From Anthopleura xanthogrammica (Eukaryota; Cnidaria; Anthozoa; Actiniaria; Actiniidae), in contig OZ025216.1 in NCBI GenBank assembly GCA_964019055.1, forward strand, positions 8,235,414 to 8,299,413: a stretch of DNA of 64,000 nt, read 5' to 3'. Made by a program: the position numbers and the translations under genes. The notes under the pieces were generated by a model. It saw only the letters and a list, made by a program, of their open reading frames with translations, did no database searches and was not told the DNA's origin. Positions 1 to 10,058 of this stretch are shown here, one piece after another (within the stretch, counting starts at the first letter, position 1; each line of letters starts with the position of its first letter).

Positions 1-319
1 AGGAATTTGTATACTTTAGTGACGAGAAATATAATTGATTCAGATGAAATTTCACATGTAGATTTGATAGTGTTGTGGAAATTGTTAGCGAAATCTACAA
101 ATTTAGAGACTTTGTTCTCTGTTAAAGTTCACACGTAAATATGTCAAAAGGTTTGAAAGGACTGTTTTTTAGAAGTTTAACTTGAAATATCGCCATAAAT
201 GACAGAGAAAGCAAAAGCCATCTTCGTACCATTGCTCTGCCGTGTATCTGCAAATAAACTGAAATCTCTGGTAAAATCTCGGGACTGGCACGATTACAAA
301 TTCATCTCCGCGTATTGTA
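1..319. other. no gene recognised
   Basis: No open frame with recognisable protein similarity is visible. On the minus strand it lies directly downstream of the THAP fragment at 320-581 and may hold more of that decayed gene, but I could not support any motif. Confidence 0.4.
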
Positions 320-581
320 GGTGAGCCAATTTATTTTATCTCCGAATGTAAACCGAATGAACTATAATCTTAAGAAGCAAAATGCCGTGAGTACATATCA
401 TCGACGACGCTGTTCGCGTCCATTTTGCTCTCCTCTGGAGTACGAAGTTTACCCACTTCCTACGTCTTGCTTCATTGGCGATTGGACGGTTATCTTTGTA
501 ATACGGAATAGTATAGAGTTTAACTCCATCTTTCCCTTGATTGGAGCAGCCTCCAACAACGCATTCGACTTCGCATTTCAT
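320..581 (-). pseudogene. THAP zinc-finger domain fragment, frameshifted
   Basis: An 81-codon minus-strand frame starting at 581 has the layout of a THAP (C2CH) DNA-binding domain. There is a first pair of cysteines (CVVGGC), the central proline and tryptophan (IPYY, RRRKWVNF) and the third cysteine in SSMICT near 395. In the open frame the final Cx2H is wrong (CTHG). Shifting by one base gives H-F-A-S, then a TAA stop, then D-Y-S-S-F, which is how THAP domains normally continue (CxxHF, then an acidic position before the aromatic). I infer a one-base frameshift near 390 plus a sense-to-stop change at the acidic position. THAP domains occur in DNA-binding proteins and P-element-type transposases; which of these this was cannot be told. 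An alternative is a real exon ending near ICT. Confidence 0.55.
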
Positions 582-639
582 CTTATTTTAGTTTGAATAT
601 ATGGTATAAACATGTGTGAACAGCATGTAAACAAGACAC

Positions 640-860
640 CGTGTTTTGGAATTTACGTCACACTCAAGCTAGTGCCAGTCTACTTGAGGCTTCGAAAACA
701 CGGCCAAGCGGCAGGAGCGTGGTTAGACCTGACACTTTGAAGCCTAATTTGAGGGGGAAGGAGACACGCAATTCAAAAAAAAAATTAGATTCTTCTTCTA
801 CACTATATAAATATATGAAAACGAGAAAAAAAAATTAAGGCTCATATACACTATAACAGT
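640..860. other. no gene recognised
   Basis: An A-rich stretch with a short open frame (641-838) without recognisable similarity; it ends in A-runs and I see no coding signal. Similarity to the dermatopontin duplication units begins just to its right. Confidence 0.3.
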
Positions 861-903
861 ATAAACAGTATAACGCTTGAAGTTGGTATTTTGATTTACT
901 TAC

Positions 904-1027
904 AGACCATCTTGAAGCTTTCTCCGAAAGAAGTATGCCAGCCATTATAACCTGCACCACATCCTTGCACTCCGTAGAACGAATAAGCGCAGAGGACAAC
1001 AAAACAACAAATCAAAAATGCTTTCAT
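904..1027 (-). CDS. dermatopontin-like protein, first coding exon only (copy 0)
   Basis: The minus-strand ATG at 1027 opens a signal peptide (MKAFLICCFVVLCAYSFYG) followed by the first dermatopontin half-repeat (GWHTSFGESFKMVC). The exon ends at 904 with donor GTAAGT, one base into a codon, exactly as in copies A and B. An acceptor in the 5' leader lies directly before ATCGTCACGATG, so a short non-coding exon precedes it, under the TATA box at 1247. No matching exon 2 is found between 903 and 1. In copy A the first intron is 1.2 kb and in copy B 0.3 kb, so the rest may lie past the left edge or be lost. The family comprises secreted extracellular-matrix or agglutinin-type proteins. The reading frame of this exon is intact. 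Confidence 0.75.
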
Positions 1028-1246
1028 CGTGACGATCTAATAACGAGGAAGAGCAATAAAACGAAAATCCGATGATAACAATAATTTCAAATTTACTTAA
1101 GAGGGAGTGGGGTGCTTAAGTCGATGTCAGTAAGAGTTCTCTATAGAATACATCAGGACATGTATGTTACCTTAGCTTATTGAGAAACTACCACTTCAGC
1201 TCCTTGAAGAATTCAGACTAGCTTGGGATTCTCGAGAACAGCCAAA

Positions 1247-1254
1247 TATTTATA
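1247..1254 (-). promoter_or_regulatory. TATA box of dermatopontin copy 0
   Basis: TATAAATA on the minus strand within GAGTATAAATATTTGG, about 220 bp upstream of the ATG at 1027. Downstream comes a roughly 70-bp leader ending CTAAG|GTAACA, a probable donor near 1171, with an acceptor just before the ATG exon. The same TATA, leader and intron arrangement recurs at 8245 and 20693. Confidence 0.6.
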
Positions 1255-1855
1255 CTCGTTAATGATGAGCGCAAATATATCACATTTCGAACTTAAAAAT
1301 AGTCCTGCAATAGACCTGTATATTCATGCAAGGTAGTAGATAGGTTACCGGAAAGCAAGGAATGCAAAGCTCAAGGCAATATGCCATAATTTTGACTATA
1401 AGTTTTCTGCAAGGACACAAGAGCGTAAACAAGTTGTAAGGAGACGTCACCGCTTTAGTCATGGTTTGCGAGTCGAAAAGCGATAAGCAAATCAATCCCG
1501 TTCATGCATAGGACATATGGGCTTAAATGTTAGTAGGTCGTTGATATAAGCCCAAGCGGCAAGCGCATGATAAACATGCATGTTTTTGTTGAGCTTTATG
1601 ACCCTGAGTGACATTTCTCTCGACTGACCAGCAATCAGTACTACTGACCTTCGGAATTAATAAGCATGATGATAATCAAAAATAGGGGGAAAACAATTTT
1701 TTTCCCTTCCTGATTTTCTGTATTTCTTTGTTTCTTCAGATCATTTTCATTATTTTTTCATAGATGTTGTTTTTCTTTCTGTTATTTTGCTGTTTCCTCT
1801 TTCTTCCTTCATCTCGATTTATTAATATCGACTTACAATGGAGGCTTGTGTGGCC

Positions 1856-2195
1856 CTAAACAGGCAAGAGCAGATCATGATATCCTAGTGAGTGATCGTG
1901 TAGTGACTGGTATTTAGTTCCTCCACACGAAAACACGTGTCCAGACATACAGAGAAGCTCTTCTATGGCCAAGGACATCTTGTCACATGACTTACAGTAG
2001 TAGGCTCTTTGCATCAAACAGTCACGTGCTGATATATCACTTTGATAACGAATCAATTCAGGCCAAAGTCCCTTGAGGAAGGCTCTGCTGGATGGCAAAC
2101 AAACTTTAAATTGATTCGTATCTTGAAAGCAAAAGTATCTTGAAAAGGTTTTGGATGCGACATCCAGTAATCCAGCAAACGTTCTTCCAAATAAA
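1856..2195 (-). other. unidentified conserved open frame, copy 1
   Basis: A minus-strand frame running from near 2195 to 1856 is open for about 110 codons and is rich in C, F and R (for example RYFCFQDTNQFKVCLPSS, then DISARDCLMQR). A near-identical copy lies at 8892-9240, with a different C-terminus after an inserted stretch. I do not recognise the protein. A possible acceptor (CTGGCAG) precedes the frame, and a GTAAGT lies inside it near the YYC residues. It sits in the duplicated 5' block of the dermatopontin unit, so its preservation may simply reflect recent duplication. It could be a decayed exon of an older gene. Confidence 0.25.
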
Positions 2196-2280
2196 GGAAA
2201 CTCCTGCCAGATTCTTACAAAGCCAAAGTAGAGTTCCTATTAAAGTTTCACTGAGATGCACAAAATAGACCATGTCGTCT

Positions 2281-2440
2281 ATCACTAGTGTAGGGAGGGG
2301 TGGGCACGGGGGAGCATGTTGCCCTCCCCCCCCCCCTTCCCCCCGCCCATTTTTGGTAATACAGTAATTTTGTTGGTTTGTGTTTTTTTTTTTACCTTTT
2401 TTAGTCTTGGTGCCCCCGCCCCCACCCCCCGAAATTCCTA
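2281..2440. repeat. G/C-homopolymer-rich element, short version
   Basis: A stretch of GGGAGGGG and long C runs around a T-rich core, repeated at 9330-9560. The second copy is about 115 bp longer and ends CGCTACGCCCCTG, the style of a hAT-type MITE terminus. The two versions differ by a clean indel after GAAATTC. Confidence 0.4.
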
Positions 2441-2919
2441 ATCAACTATAGACACAGGACTCTCCTTGCTACAAAAGTAAATGTTAGTCAATGGAATTTA
2501 CATGTTTTCCTTTCTTTCCTTTGCAATTAAACAACCAAAAAGTTGGTAAGCTTTTACATGTTCGCAACAGCGACAGCCCTGATGTCAAGAAACTGAAATC
2601 TGTAGGGTGGGCGAGAGGCTATCAGGCTATACGTATTAGTTTCAAAGAAATGCATATTAAAGTGCTTTTTTTAGCATAAGCTAGCGGAGTAACGACACGC
2701 TGAAAAATAGACTGAAAACACGTTGAACATTATACCACGTAATGTGTCTTTTTCACAAATAAGAAATTCTTTAATTTTCATATATTATTTATCACAGCAA
2801 AGCTCAAAATAACTTAAAATTTATGGCTCACAATTTTTGGTATTTGCTGTTGAACCTTTACAGAAAATTGCACTTTCTTCTTAAAATATATCTATATCCA
2901 TGTTGTCTTGTTTCCCCCC

Positions 2920-3710
2920 TCACTGACAGATATACAATTTCCATCTCCTGTCCCTGCACAAAAACAAAGGAGAAAAACAGAAGAATGAATTATTTTTACA
3001 TATTGTTGAATTTTACATTCTGCTTTGGCTGATAAAATAGCGATTGGTAAATTACGAATATTTTAGTCAAACATGCTCCTTTTGTTATTTTTCTCCAGCC
3101 ATGACACCATGGTATCGATGTCAATCAGGACGGAATCAGCCAGAACTCGTGCAAGAACTGCATGATGAAACCACGCAGTGGTCTAGAACTACGAATCTTG
3201 CATTGACTTGCAGACTGTCTTTAACAGAGTTAACAGAATATACAGACAATGAGAAAAGCAATGAACGAGTGATACTCACTCATAAAAGTCTCTATGCACC
3301 AGCCAATTTATACCCAGATGGTAGTTTGATATGCATCCTACCATCCTAATTATCATAGGACGTTCATTTTCAATTGTAACGACTGGGCGGATCCAGGAAT
3401 TTGTTGAGAGGGGATCCAAATGTACACTTCATACAAAATTTACTTCAATCCTATGGCAAAACTAAACTTTAGGATAAAACAAACAATGGAACCTTAGGTA
3501 TGACAGGGGGTCTGGACCCCCCTGACCCTCCCCCTGGATCCACCCTTTGTCACTGCATTCAAATTCGAACAGGCGACCATTGTGGTTACTGTTGTGAACT
3601 CAGCCATATATACCAGAGATGTAACCAAGTCTCATGCACTTGAAATCTACAATCCCATAGTAGCTATCGATGTACTCAGGGAGACTTCCTGAGCTGGACG
3701 AAGTGGATGG
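2920..3710 (-). pseudogene. dermatopontin-like pseudogene P1
   Basis: The terminal exon (2920-2953, acceptor CAG, then D-R-R-W-K-L-Y-I-C-Q-stop) is intact. The large middle exon is recognisable from about 3710 down to 3290 but dead. One half reads Y-I-D-S-Y-Y-G-I-V-D-F-K-C, then an in-frame TGA, then H-N-S-N-H-N-G-R-L-F. The other half aligns to the CKW...WDG segment, but both tryptophan codons are stops (TGA and TAG), and a further TAG follows GYKLAGA. A MITE of about 165 bp (3388-3555) splits the two halves. The donor before the terminal exon is altered (ATGAGT where A and B have GAGTAC or GAGTAT). No first exon belongs to it. P2 shares the MITE and both W-to-stop changes, so death predates the duplication. 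Confidence 0.8.
3388..3555. mobile_element. MITE (GGCGGATCCAGG type, probably hAT) inside pseudogene P1
   Basis: The left end GGGCGGATCCAGG and the right end CCTGGATCCACCC form terminal inverted repeats. Similar 7-8 bp motifs (TGTAACG and TGTCACTG) flank them and may be an eroded 8-bp target duplication. It interrupts the middle exon of a dermatopontin pseudogene; the intact copies A and B have no insertion here. An equivalent copy sits at 10541-10690. Confidence 0.6.
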
Positions 3711-3719
3711 GGGTGGGAT

Positions 3720-3884
3720 CACAGGGAGCCCAATTTAGATAAAGTAAAGAGTGAAAATAAAATCGGGAAAAAAATCGCGTTTAATTAATTTTTTTTATTC
3801 CAAGTCAAGATAATGTCCTCTATAATACGAACGAGCAAAAAAATCCATAAAAAATGCACTAGAACATAAATTGGGCTCCCTGTG
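3720..3884. mobile_element. 165-bp MITE with CACAGGGAGCCCAATTTA termini
   Basis: CACAGGGAGCCCAATTTA at the left is matched inverted by TAAATTGGGCTCCCTGTG at the right, around an AT-rich core with no coding capacity. The duplicate lies at 10870-11034 with the same length. Lone GGGCTCCCTGTGC fragments at 5400 and 18560 suggest older remnants. Confidence 0.7.
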
Positions 3885-5147
3885 CTCGGTCTTTATAATA
3901 GTCTCCATGTTCACTTTAAATATTCCAGATAGTTTCATAGCACAGCTCAGTATTTATCTCAGGAAATATATATAGGTATTATATTTCTTAAAAAGGGACT
4001 TTAATCTGCGTTCAAATTTCGATTATCTAAGAGTTCTCGAAAACTGACCTCTTCAGTAAATACGGAAGACGATTGAACCCTTTCCTCACCTCTAAGATAG
4101 ATAGATATGAAAGGAAATACATTAATTGCTCGATTACCAATAATATACGATGCAGTACAAGGAAAAGGTAAACAAATCATGCTTATTGTTATTAACCTTT
4201 ATGACCAGGAATTTATTCTATATTTGCACATCTCCACACTTCGTTTTGGACAACACCTTTTACAGTGAGGACCATGAACACTTGATATTCTTATATTTTT
4301 CAATTTTATGAACTTCCTACTGCTTCAAACCTTCTGAAAATGAAGCACTGAACTCAAATAATCTTATTGTTCAAAATAAATCATATTTCCAATCGATTCA
4401 CACAAGGCATAAAGGAGAAAAAAAGTATGAAAAAACCTCAAAGTGTTCACGGTTCGAGTGTCCTCACTGTAATTATTCAGATCTTTTTAGTAAAAGGATG
4501 CAGTTCAATATTTGCCTTACCCTACTCCCTACTGCGTCAAAAATGTATGCCTTACCCCACTCCTATGCGCCAAAAATTGACACTTCCGATCAAAACAAAG
4601 ATGTCAAATTTGAGACATTTTCTTGCTATTGACAAAGAGAAATTTAGAAAAGGAGAGAGAGAGAAAAGAATATCAGAATAAAAAAATATATGAAAAGCTG
4701 AATGTATATATCGTACACAAAAAGCATACAGCAAACAGTCGTTGATTTTTGATTTTTTGAAGGCGTGGACGAGCATGTGCGGCAGGTACAAAACACAGAC
4801 CAGAAAATGAAGACTAAGAAAGATCAACGATAACAATATTTGGAATCGAAATCATTAAAGAAACTTTATTATAATAAAATCTACATTTGCTTTCCATTTT
4901 ATATTTATACTAGATGTCATTAAGAAAAGGAATACGAACAATTAAACTACATGTTGTACTGGAAACTGAGTACTGAGTACTTCCACAAAACCCAAAATAT
5001 CGACATCCCCCTAAGGATTTGGAAAATGTTTTTTAGTAAAGAGAAATGATTAATTATAATTTCAAATCCCTTCATCACGCAGTAGGAGAGTAAAATAGTT
5101 TTCTGGTGTGTTCCATTGTGGTATATCATCTGATGTCTTCTTGGTCG
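3885..5147. other. intergenic, 3' flank of gene A
   Basis: No coding exon is seen. The block 3955-5147 recurs at 17300-18313. Position 4123/4124 is the empty target site of the DIRS insertion. AATAAA on the minus strand at 4865-4870 is a plausible polyadenylation signal for gene A, about 280 bp past its stop; the same spacing is seen for gene B at 18034-18039. Confidence 0.55.
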
Positions 5148-8016
5148 TTACAGGCAGATATAGAATTTCCATCTTCTGTCCCTGTAATGAAGTAACATGT
5201 ATAAAACAAGTTTAAAAAGCTGAAACCAGATCAAAATATATTCATCATACATACATCTATCCCAGGCCACTAAAAACCAAAGAAAGCAGAAAAAATCCGA
5301 AAGCAGAAAAGCCGTGTAGGCCAGAATATAAATGTATCTACCCATAATCCTTGATCATTACGTAAAGAATAATGAATATTGAATGCGACAAAGGAGAGCT
5401 GGGCTCCCTGTGCACATTCGTGTTATTAAGCAGCTTTCATCAAATACGCGTGGTACGATCTTTCATCAATTCTTCTCGAACGTTGGTATACAAAACTACC
5501 AGTTGATTTGCAGGGGCCGGTTGTACAAAGCCGGAATAGCGCTATCCACCAGATATCCTTATCCAGCGAATAAAACCTATACAAATTCTATACGCTGGAT
5601 AACTCTTATCCGGTGGATAAGTTTATCCAGGCTTCGTACAACTGGCTCCAGAACTAGTGATAGACCGAATGCCAATATGGCCGCCATTGACTTTTAGAAA
5701 TAAAAACCTAATCTTTTACCATCAGAAAGAGCAAGCAGAAATATGTATTTTTGGAAAGTTTCATTGCTATAAATAGAATTCAAGTGAAGCTGTCATGAAT
5801 CAAAATTACAGAGATTTGTACGTGTTCAGTGATCCGTTTCCTTGCTAACCTCGTTGTGGTGTTTTTCACATTTTTTAAATTGTCATAATAGTTTCTCAAG
5901 AATTTAATATTTTTGTTTCAAACTTTCTAACTTTGTTGATGTCATTATGATCTATAATTTTAATGTAGTGGTCAACTAAAACTGATATGAATTTAAAAAA
6001 TTATGATAATGAAGTGGCGGCCATATTGGCATGCGGTCAATACAGACCCCTTGCAGCACTTCTGAATGCAGCTCAATTTGGAGGACATAACAAAAGTTAT
6101 TCAAAAGAGAATGAAAGGCTTTTGTTTTGTACTCCAAATTAAGCTGCTTTGACGTCACGTGCAAGAGGAAATATACATACATACATCATGTACACATCAC
6201 GAATCACCCGGCTTGTCATTAAACAGAACAGAACTAAACAAAACAAGATTTTCATACATACTCGTAGTGGTCGTGGTGAGTACTGAATGCACCTGCAATG
6301 AAATTATCGTCACGTCCTACTTTGAAGTCCATTTTACCATCCCAGGTATTGACGTAAGATGTCCATTTACAACCAGCTTGTCCCTGACCTGGTTTGGAGT
6401 CACAGCATTTAAATTTGAACCTTCGATCATTGTAGTGACTGTCGTGGCTTCCAGCGGACATTCCAACCATGTAGCCTTCTCCAGGGCAGATAAAATTCAC
6501 ATTTCCATCGTAGGCGTTAATATAGTGGCTCCACTTGCAAGATGTCGTTATGTACTTGTTGTCGTGACATTCATAGTACCAAACTCGATCTTCCTTTTGA
6601 TCGTTGTGGGTACTTTGAATGTTATACAAGCTTTTTCCAGAGTCACCTAATGATTGGATAACATGGGTACACTGAATACTCCAGTTTCGCATTCGATGCA
6701 AACCGCTGTTTTTGAAGACCACAGACTCATTTGCACAGGCTTAGCCTCGTTTATAAGTCATCTATTCAAATACACCATTAAAAGTCCGGCGTGGGATTGG
6801 TATTATTCAACTTGCACATTCTTTACATTACAGTTGGCTGTTGCTAATGATTTGCAAAAGTCAACTGTAATGTAAAGAATGTGTAAGTTGAACAATAGCA
6901 ATGTTTTGAAATCCCACGGACTTTTAATGATGTCGTTGAATAGTTGACTTACAAACGAGGCTAAGCCTGTGCAAATGAGTCCGTGGTCTTCAAAAACAGT
7001 GGTTTGCTTCGAATACGAAACTGGTGTAGTATTCAGTAACATTCAACTACTTTACAGGACGGCAGAGCACATTTTAAAATGGAGACGACCAGAATCTTTT
7101 TTCCCCTCATATTTATCAAAAGTATTCAATAGTAATCAAGCAAGATACTGACGTCACCGCGGCGGCAATTAAGCTCGTGAATTTTTCCCACACTATACAC
7201 CGATTCTAAAAATGGCGATTTTTCTCTTTTCTATTTGAACTTCGTCTTTCAAACATTTTATCAGTATATCACTTTTACCTGAACGATCATCCAGAAGTGA
7301 GTGAACAGGAAAAGTTTCAATGGCGTGGCATTTTTTTTTTCTTTTAAGTTATTACGGAATGAATTTACAGATATAAGTATGAGATTTTGCTGATCAATAC
7401 TGACTAGCCTCGATTTGGTGTTATTTACACACTTTACACTGCAATATCTTCTAATATAATAACTTTTTTGTCCCAGATTTTCCACAGAATCCTTATTTAT
7501 ATTATCTTCTTTCCATTGACATGTTTCATTTCTCTTAAATTAAATTTAGAAAATATGTAAATTAAAGCGGCCATTTTTCGAATGGGTCAATAAGGTTCAA
7601 TACTTTTGACGTTGCCCTTGACAACATGTACTTTTCAACGACAAAACTTCGTGACAAAACTTCGGTCGTTCCAAGCTCAACTGAGAAGCGTAGTATACGA
7701 AACTAAAAGTAAGACGAATTTCGAAAATAGGATTTCATTCTCTCAATACTGTAAGTTATAGTACAAGTTATAGTTTTTCTTCCAAAATTCAAGGTAAGTA
7801 ATTGTGTAAAAAAGAACAAGAATTGAGAAAGCTGAAGAGCAGTATAACGCTTGAAGTTGGCATTTTGATTTACTTACACTCCCTTTCGAAGCTATTTCCG
7901 AAAGTAGTACGCCAGCCAATATATGTAGTAGTAGTATAAGTTGTGCCACATCCTTGCACTCCGTAGAACGAATAAGCGCAGAGGACAACAAAACAACAAA
8001 TCAAAAATGCTTTCAT
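5148..8016 (-). CDS. dermatopontin-like secreted protein (copy A)
   Basis: Exons on the minus strand: 8016-7878, 6646-6262 and 5181-5148, 558 bp in all, 185 residues. Phases agree at both junctions: T|GTAAGT to CATTAG|GTGAC rebuilds the cysteine codon, and GA|GTATGT to CAG|G rebuilds glutamate. Residues 1-22 are a signal peptide. The rest carries the dermatopontin repeats: GWRTTFG, EDRVWYYEC, NDRRFKFKCC and the C-terminal EDRRWKFYICL. The spaced D-R-x-W/F-x-F/Y-x-C motifs and paired cysteines identify the family (dermatopontin, amebocyte aggregation factor), which acts outside the cell in matrix assembly or agglutination. A THTTY-type threonine run near residue 30 and SFEREC in place of SFSMVC are copy-specific. 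A MITE lies in intron 1 close to the exon 2 acceptor. Promoter with TATA at 8245. Confidence 0.88.
5514..5649. mobile_element. 136-bp MITE (GCCGGTTGTAC termini)
   Basis: The ends GGGCCGGTTGTACAAAGCC and GGCTTCGTACAACTGGC are inverted repeats of each other, and the pairing continues inwards over about 50 bp. The paralogous position near 18675 reads straight through (TTTGCAGAACTAG), so it is an insertion absent from unit 2. It is flanked by CAG or AG on both sides. Confidence 0.75.
5661..6036. mobile_element. MITE, CCGAATGCCAATATGGCC family, copy 1
   Basis: Terminal inverted repeats of about 25 bp: GACCGAATGCCAATATGG at the left and its complement at the right, around a non-coding AT-rich core of roughly 330 bp. 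Related copies lie at 18686-19070, 24409-24798 and 27346-27749. It lies within intron 2 of dermatopontin gene A. Confidence 0.75.
6040..6160. repeat. hairpin repeat (GCAGCTCAATTTGGAG)
   Basis: ATGCAGCTCAATTTGGAG is followed about 50 bp later by CTCCAAATTAAGCTGC, an imperfect palindrome. It recurs at 19070-19195 and, with better-preserved arms, at 22532-22623. Confidence 0.5.
6672..7030. mobile_element. snapback MITE beside exon 2 of gene A
   Basis: Two arms of about 165 bp (6676-6850 and 6850-7026) are inverted copies, with ends CCAGTTTCGCATTCGATG and CGAAACTGG. The element sits in intron 1 of gene A, about 30 bp from the exon 2 acceptor. Gene B reads continuously at the same spot (CACTGAATTCAGTAAC), giving an empty site. 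A second copy of the family is at 51664-51958 in the NO VEIN-like gene. Confidence 0.8.
7130..7870. other. intron 1 of gene A, remainder
   Basis: No exon is supported. AT-rich sequence without clear repeats apart from short T-runs. Gene B lacks most of it: its intron 1 is only 286 bp. Confidence 0.5.
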
Positions 8017-8244
8017 CGTGACGACCTAATAACGAGGAAGAACAATAAAACGAAAATCCATGATAACAATATTTTCAAATGTACTTGTAGGGGGGGGGGG
8101 GGGGGGGCGGGGGTTAAGTAGATTTCAGTAAGAGTTCTCTATAGAATACATCAGGACATGTATGTTACCTTAGCTTATTGAGAAACCACTACTTCAGCTC
8201 CTTGAAGAATTCAGACTAGCTTGGGATTCTTGAGAACAGCCAAA

Positions 8245-8252
8245 TATTTATA
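8245..8252 (-). promoter_or_regulatory. TATA box of dermatopontin copy A
   Basis: TATAAATA (minus strand) about 230 bp upstream of the ATG at 8016, in a leader nearly identical to that at 1247, with the same spliced 5' untranslated exon and donor. Confidence 0.6.
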
Positions 8253-8891
8253 CTCGTTAATGATGAGCGCAAATATATCACATTTCGAACTTAAAAATAG
8301 TCCTGCAATAGATCTGTATATTCATGCACGGTAGTAGATAGGTTACCGGAAAGCAAGGAATGCATAGCTCAAAGCAATATGATATAATTTTAACTATAGG
8401 TTTTCTGCAAGGACACAAGAGCGTAAACAAGTTGTAAGGAGACGTCATCGCTTTAGTCATGGTTTGCGAGTCGAAAAGCGATAAGCAAATCAATCCCGTT
8501 CATGCATAGGACATATGGGCTTAAATGTTAGTAGGTCGTTGATATAAGCCCAAGCGGCAAGCGCATGATAAACATGTATGTTTTTGTTGAACTTTATGAG
8601 TGACATTTCTCTCGACTGATCAGCAATCAGTACTGACCTTTGGAGTTAATAAGCATGATGATAATCAAAAATAGGGGGGGGGGGGGGGGAGAAGTTTTTT
8701 TCACTTCCTGATTTTCTGTGTTTCTTTGTTTCTTCAGATCATTTTCATTATTTTTCCATAGATGTTGATTTTCTTTCTGTTATTTTGCTGTTTCATCTTT
8801 CTTCCTTCAGTTCGATTTATCAATATCGACTTATAATGGAGGCTTGTGTGGTCCTAAACAGGCAAGAGCAGATCATGATATTGCGTATACT

Positions 8892-9240
8892 GCCCCTTCA
8901 CCTTGTATTACCTTCCAGATCTCCTAGTGAGTGATCGTGTAGTGATTGGTATTTAGTTCCTCTACACAAAAACACGTGTCCAGACATACAGAGAAGCTCT
9001 TCTATGGCCAAGGACATCTTGTCACATGACTTACAGTAGTAGGTTCTTTGCATCAAACAGTCACGTGCTGATATATCACTTTGATAACGAATCAATTCAG
9101 GCCAAAGGCCTTTGAGGAAGGCTCTGCTGGATGGCAAACAAACTTTAAATTGATTCGTATCTTGAAAGCAAAAGTATCTTGAAAAGGTTTTGGATGCGAC
9201 ATCCAGTAATCCAGCAAACGTTCTTCCAAATAAAGGAAAC
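8892..9240 (-). other. unidentified conserved open frame, copy 2
   Basis: Near-identical duplicate of the frame at 1856-2195, differing by a few substitutions. Its C-terminus is changed by an inserted segment at 8880-8920. The family is not recognised. Confidence 0.25.
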
Positions 9241-10058
9241 TCCTGCCAGATTCTTACAAAGCCAAAGTAGAGTTCCTATTAAAGTTTCACTGAGATGCAC
9301 AAAATAGACCATGTCGTCTATCACTAGTGTAGGGAGGGGTGGGCACGGGGGAGCATGTTGCCCCTCCTCCCCCTCCCCCCGCCCATTTTTGGTAATACAG
9401 TAATTTTGTTGGTTTGTGTTTTTTTTTACCTTTTTTAGTCTTGGTGCCCCCGCCCCCACCCCCCGAAATTCTTTTTTTACCTAGATGCCTCTTCCCCCCC
9501 AGATCCTAGGTCCTCGCTACGCCCCTGCTGTCTATTGGGTTAACAAGTAATTTGTTGAAGAAAAATTAAATTCCTAATCAACTATAGACACAGGACTCTC
9601 CTTGCTACAAAAGTAAATGTTAGTCAATGGAATTTACATGTTTTCCTTTCTTTCCTTTGCAATTAAACAACCAAAAAGTTGGTAAGCTTTTACATGTTCG
9701 CAACAGCGACAGCCCTGATGTCAAGAAACTGAAATCCGTGTAGGGTGGGCGAGAGGCCATCAGGCTATACGTATTAGTTTCAAAGAAATGCATATTAAAG
9801 TGCTTTTTTTTAGCATAAGCTAGTGGAGTAACGACACGCTGAAAAATAGACTGAAAACACGTTGAACATTATACCACGTAATGTGTCTTTTTCACAAATA
9901 AGAAATTCTTTAATTTTCATATATTATTTATCACAGCAAAGCTCAAAATAACTTAAAATTTATGGCTCACAATTTTTTGTATTTGCTGTTGAACCTTTAC
10001 AGAAAATTGCACTTTCTTCTTAAAATATATCTATATCCATGTTGTCTTGTTTCCCCCC

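Larger units (their letters stand above)
8017..10058. other. promoter block and upstream region of gene A
   Basis: Duplicate of 1028-2919. It contains the gene A promoter (TATA at 8245-8252), poly-G runs at 8092-8108 and 8677-8689, a second copy of the unidentified open frame and the longer G/C-rich element (9330-9560). No gene of known type is seen. Confidence 0.55.

Noticed and set aside
1280..1495. 71-codon frames duplicated at 1280-1495 and 8278-8493
   Set aside because: They lie in the duplicated upstream block beyond the TATA box; conservation is explained by recent duplication and no motif is seen.
6652..6672. Exon 2 acceptor of dermatopontin at TTCAG|TGTACCC
   Set aside because: Joining there gives the wrong phase. 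The acceptor CATTAG|GTGAC at 6646 (and 20059) restores the cysteine codon and the family pattern in both genes.
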